This document shows positions 6,276-7,382 of a DNA stretch of 7,382 nt, in pieces. A program made the translations under genes and the position numbers. The DNA is from MAG-120802 sp049430265 (lineage in GTDB: Bacteria > Actinomycetota > Actinomycetes > Nanopelagicales > Nanopelagicaceae). Position 1 is the first letter of the stretch. Each line of letters starts with the position of its first letter. The notes under the pieces are model-generated. The model was not told the origin of the DNA. It saw only the letters and a list, made by a program, of their open reading frames with translations, and did not search any database. Location of the stretch: contig JBMTBW010000031.1 of NCBI GenBank assembly GCA_049430265.1, positions 1 through 7,382 of the forward strand, in the 5' to 3' direction.

Positions 6276-7382
6276 TTGTCGGTAGAAGAAAGCGCTCTTT
6301 TTTGGCGTCCTTTTTTGAGTCTTGTAATCCACATAGATCAGCCCAAATCTTTTCTCATATCCATAAGCCCATTCAAAGTTATCTAGAAAGCTCCAAGCAA
6401 AGTATCCCAGGATTGGCGCACCTTGATTTTTTGCTGATCTCATAGCATCTAGGTGACGCGCTAAATAATCAATACGCTCGTCATCGATAATCTCACCATT
6501 AATAACTTCATCATTCCAAGCAGAGCCATTCTCGGTAATGTATATCGCCTTTGGTGAATATTCCTTGGAGATTCTAAGCAGAATCTCTTCAAAGGCCTGG
6601 GGATGAACCTCCCAATTCATTGCAGTTCTTTTAACATTTTCACGATTGACACTTCTTATCGGTAGTGGCTTTGAGTTTTGATCTGCTGCCACGGTCTGTC
6701 TGAAGTAGAAGTTAAGGCCAAGAAAATCTAAATCTTGAGCAATCAATTTCATATCTCCACTATGAATTTCAGGAGATGCTCCTAAAGTATCGATTACATC
6801 TGCAGGGTAGGTTCTGCCAAAGACTGGATCAAGAAACCACCGATTATCAAAGCCATCAGCTAATTGAGCGGCGTTGCTATCCTCTTGACTATCAGTTGCT
6901 GGCACTGCTGGAGTAACATTAATAACAATTCCAACATTTGCCTCAGAAACGTTGCTTCTAATTACTTGGCAAGCCAATCCATGGGACATAAGCAGATGGT
7001 GGGAGACATTTAAAGCTGTTTGAAGATCTTTTATACCAGGAGCCATATCACCGTATAAATGGCCAAGCCAGGCGCTACACAATGGTTCATTCAATGTCAT
7101 CCAATTTTTGACTCGATCGCCAAATCGTGAGGTGAGCACTTCGGCGTACTCGCCAAACCACTCCACAACTTCGCGGTTATTCCATCCACCGCGTATTTGC
7201 AATGCCTCTGGCAGATCCCAGTGATACATGGTCAACCAAGGGGCTATTTCACGCTCCAATAATGAGTCAATTAAACGATCGTAAAAATCCAACCCCATTT
7301 CATTTACTCTTCCAACGCCATCTGGAATAACTCTTGGCCAGGCAACAGAGAATCGATAAGCCTTTACGCCCATCCACTTCAT
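6252..7382 (-). CDS. GH1 beta-glycosidase (beta-glucosidase-like), N-terminus outside window
   Basis: 376 residues are visible, against about 440-450 for the family. The Met at the window edge (MKWMGVKAYRFSVAWPRV) lies within the conserved N-terminal barrel region, so roughly 60-75 residues and the true start lie beyond 7382. The acid/base Glu is E99 in TLNEP (96-100) and the nucleophile is E284 in ITENG (282-286), so both catalytic residues of a retaining GH1 enzyme are present. HWDLP (54-58) and the block WSFLDNFEWAYGYEKRFGLIYVDY (330-353) complete the sugar-binding site. That block carries E337-W338 and lacks the Ser/Lys/Tyr set of 6-phospho-beta-glucosidases, so an unphosphorylated substrate is likely, in keeping with an ABC rather than a PTS importer. 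No signal peptide can be judged. Exact preference (glucoside, galactoside, other) is unknown. It converges with and overlaps the second permease. Confidence 0.93.
   Translation of the reverse strand: MKWMGVKAYRFSVAWPRVIPDGVGRVNEMGLDFYDRLIDSLLEREIAPWLTMYHWDLPEALQIRGGWNNREVVEWFGEYAEVLTSRFGDRVKNWMTLNEPLCSAWLGHLYGDMAPGIKDLQTALNVSHHLLMSHGLACQVIRSNVSEANVGIVINVTPAVPATDSQEDSNAAQLADGFDNRWFLDPVFGRTYPADVIDTLGASPEIHSGDMKLIAQDLDFLGLNFYFRQTVAADQNSKPLPIRSVNRENVKRTAMNWEVHPQAFEEILLRISKEYSPKAIYITENGSAWNDEVINGEIIDDERIDYLARHLDAMRSAKNQGAPILGYFAWSFLDNFEWAYGYEKRFGLIYVDYKTQKRTPKKSAFFYRQLLLNGTA

Noticed and set aside
6281..6303. AGCGCT followed by a T-run as an intrinsic terminator for the permease operon
   Set aside because: The stem is only 6 bp with no loop and the flanks do not pair. 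The bases encode the C-terminus of the GH1 protein.
7380..7382. ATG at the window edge as the true start of the GH1 gene
   Set aside because: The protein there is already inside the conserved barrel, and about 60-75 family residues are missing, so the gene continues past the window.

Overview
The window looks like part of a streamlined, modest-G+C actinobacterial genome, most likely a freshwater Nanopelagicales (acI) type. This is inference. It rests on AT-leaning coding sequence, an actinobacterial-style sugar ABC transporter without its own ATPase, a near absence of intergenic DNA (a 2-bp gap, two 4-bp ATGA overlaps and a 24-bp tail-to-tail overlap), and a TTG start with a strong Shine-Dalgarno site. 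No rRNA, tRNA, CRISPR array, insertion sequence or phage gene was seen.

Layout. Bases 1-270 (+) hold the end of a phosphomannose-isomerase-type cupin. It is followed after 7 bp by a complete SIS-domain phosphosugar deaminase/isomerase (278-1315, +). Facing it is a minus-strand pair: a PIG-L/LmbE-family N-deacetylase (2325-3113) overlapping by 4 bp a glycerol-1-phosphate-dehydrogenase-like enzyme (1318-2328). A 117-bp divergent control region (3114-3230) then leads into a plus-strand ABC importer: a lipoprotein solute-binding protein (3231-4514) and two permeases (4561-5457 and 5454-6275). Last comes the minus-strand C-terminal part of a GH1 beta-glycosidase (6252 to beyond 7382), which overlaps the second permease tail to tail.

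How the genes may work together. The importer takes up a sugar or small glycoside without phosphorylating it. The GH1 enzyme can split a beta-glycoside, the PIG-L enzyme can remove an N-acetyl group, and the SIS enzyme can deaminate or isomerise an amino-sugar phosphate. The deacetylase, glycosidase and SIS-deaminase set recalls the deacetylate-first chitobiose route known from Thermococcus, but the substrate here is unproven and the dehydrogenase is unexplained. A sugar kinase, the ABC ATPase and a regulator are not in the window.

The most notable non-coding structures are a potential hairpin of about 20 bp that places the first permease's start codon in its apical loop (4534-4586), and a GC-rich perfect palindrome ending a few bases before the annotated start of the binding protein (3216-3227). 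A 13-bp inverted repeat lies in the divergent promoter region (3183-3195).
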